A stretch of 14,709 nucleotides of DNA from JBAXLO01 sp037134755 (GTDB taxonomy: Bacteria > Bacteroidota > Bacteroidia > Bacteroidales > JACABE01): assembly GCA_037134755.1 (NCBI GenBank), contig JBAXLO010000112.1:1-14709 (forward strand). Reading direction: 5' to 3'. The notes under the pieces are model-generated. The model was not told the DNA's origin. It saw only the letters and a program-made list of their open reading frames with translations, and searched no databases. The position numbers were made by a program, and so were the translations under genes. Numbering within the stretch: the first letter of the stretch is position 1; each line of letters opens with the position of its first letter. Positions 14,697 through 14,709 of the stretch are shown in pieces.

Positions 14697-14709
14697 ATAA
14701 TTCATTGAT

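Noticed and set aside
1..14709. tRNA, rRNA, riboswitch, insertion sequence or phage genes
   Set aside because: I saw no cloverleaf, conserved rRNA segment, known riboswitch core, transposase or phage structural motif on reading both strands by eye. A covariance-model search could change this for RNAs.

Overview
The window looks like chromosomal DNA of a member of the Bacteroidota. Four kinds of evidence agree: low GC, near absence of Shine-Dalgarno sequences, several TAnnTTTG-type -7 boxes close upstream of genes, and lineage-typical genes (gldH; a RicT-type PSP1 protein with a Cys-rich N-terminus; a large secreted repeat protein with HYR and PKD-like domains of the kind exported by type IX secretion). 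The species cannot be named from the sequence.

Layout. (1) Bases 1-2246, minus strand: the N-terminal 748 codons of a very large secreted protein that runs off the left edge. (2) 2247-2933: AT-rich gap with the leader of that gene and a strong terminator for the next gene. (3) 2934-3890 (minus) and 4735-5742 (plus): two divergent, highly diverged paralogs of unknown function, each an alpha-helical N-terminal region followed by a beta-rich carboxypeptidase-regulatory-like domain and a proline-rich tail. The 844 bp between them carry a 21-bp tandem repeat of about ten units. (4) 5808-5993 (minus): a 61-aa hypothetical protein, convergent with the second paralog. (5) 6276-12458 (plus): a tight five-gene set, ricT-like, gldH, class A penicillin-binding protein, GT-C (ArnT/PMT-like) glycosyltransferase and DPM1-like GT2 glycosyltransferase, with gaps of 46, 15, 12 and 2 nt. 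(6) 12495-14564 (minus): a convergent TMTC-like membrane protein with seven TPRs. (7) 14565-14709: its promoter region and a short direct repeat.

How they may work together. The five-gene set is mostly a cell-envelope unit: a lipoprotein of the gliding/T9SS family, a peptidoglycan polymerase, and a probable pair in which the GT2 enzyme makes a polyprenyl-phosphate sugar that the GT-C enzyme uses. The neighbouring TMTC-like protein is a second GT-C-fold candidate. These links are inferred from gene order.

Most notable observations: a 67-bp nested palindrome sitting in frame inside the GT-C gene and translated as about 23 residues, like the palindromic elements known inside rickettsial genes; the paralog pair, whose shared motifs stand at identical residue numbers (23-27, 103-105, 200-205); and the 21-bp repeat array that separates them.
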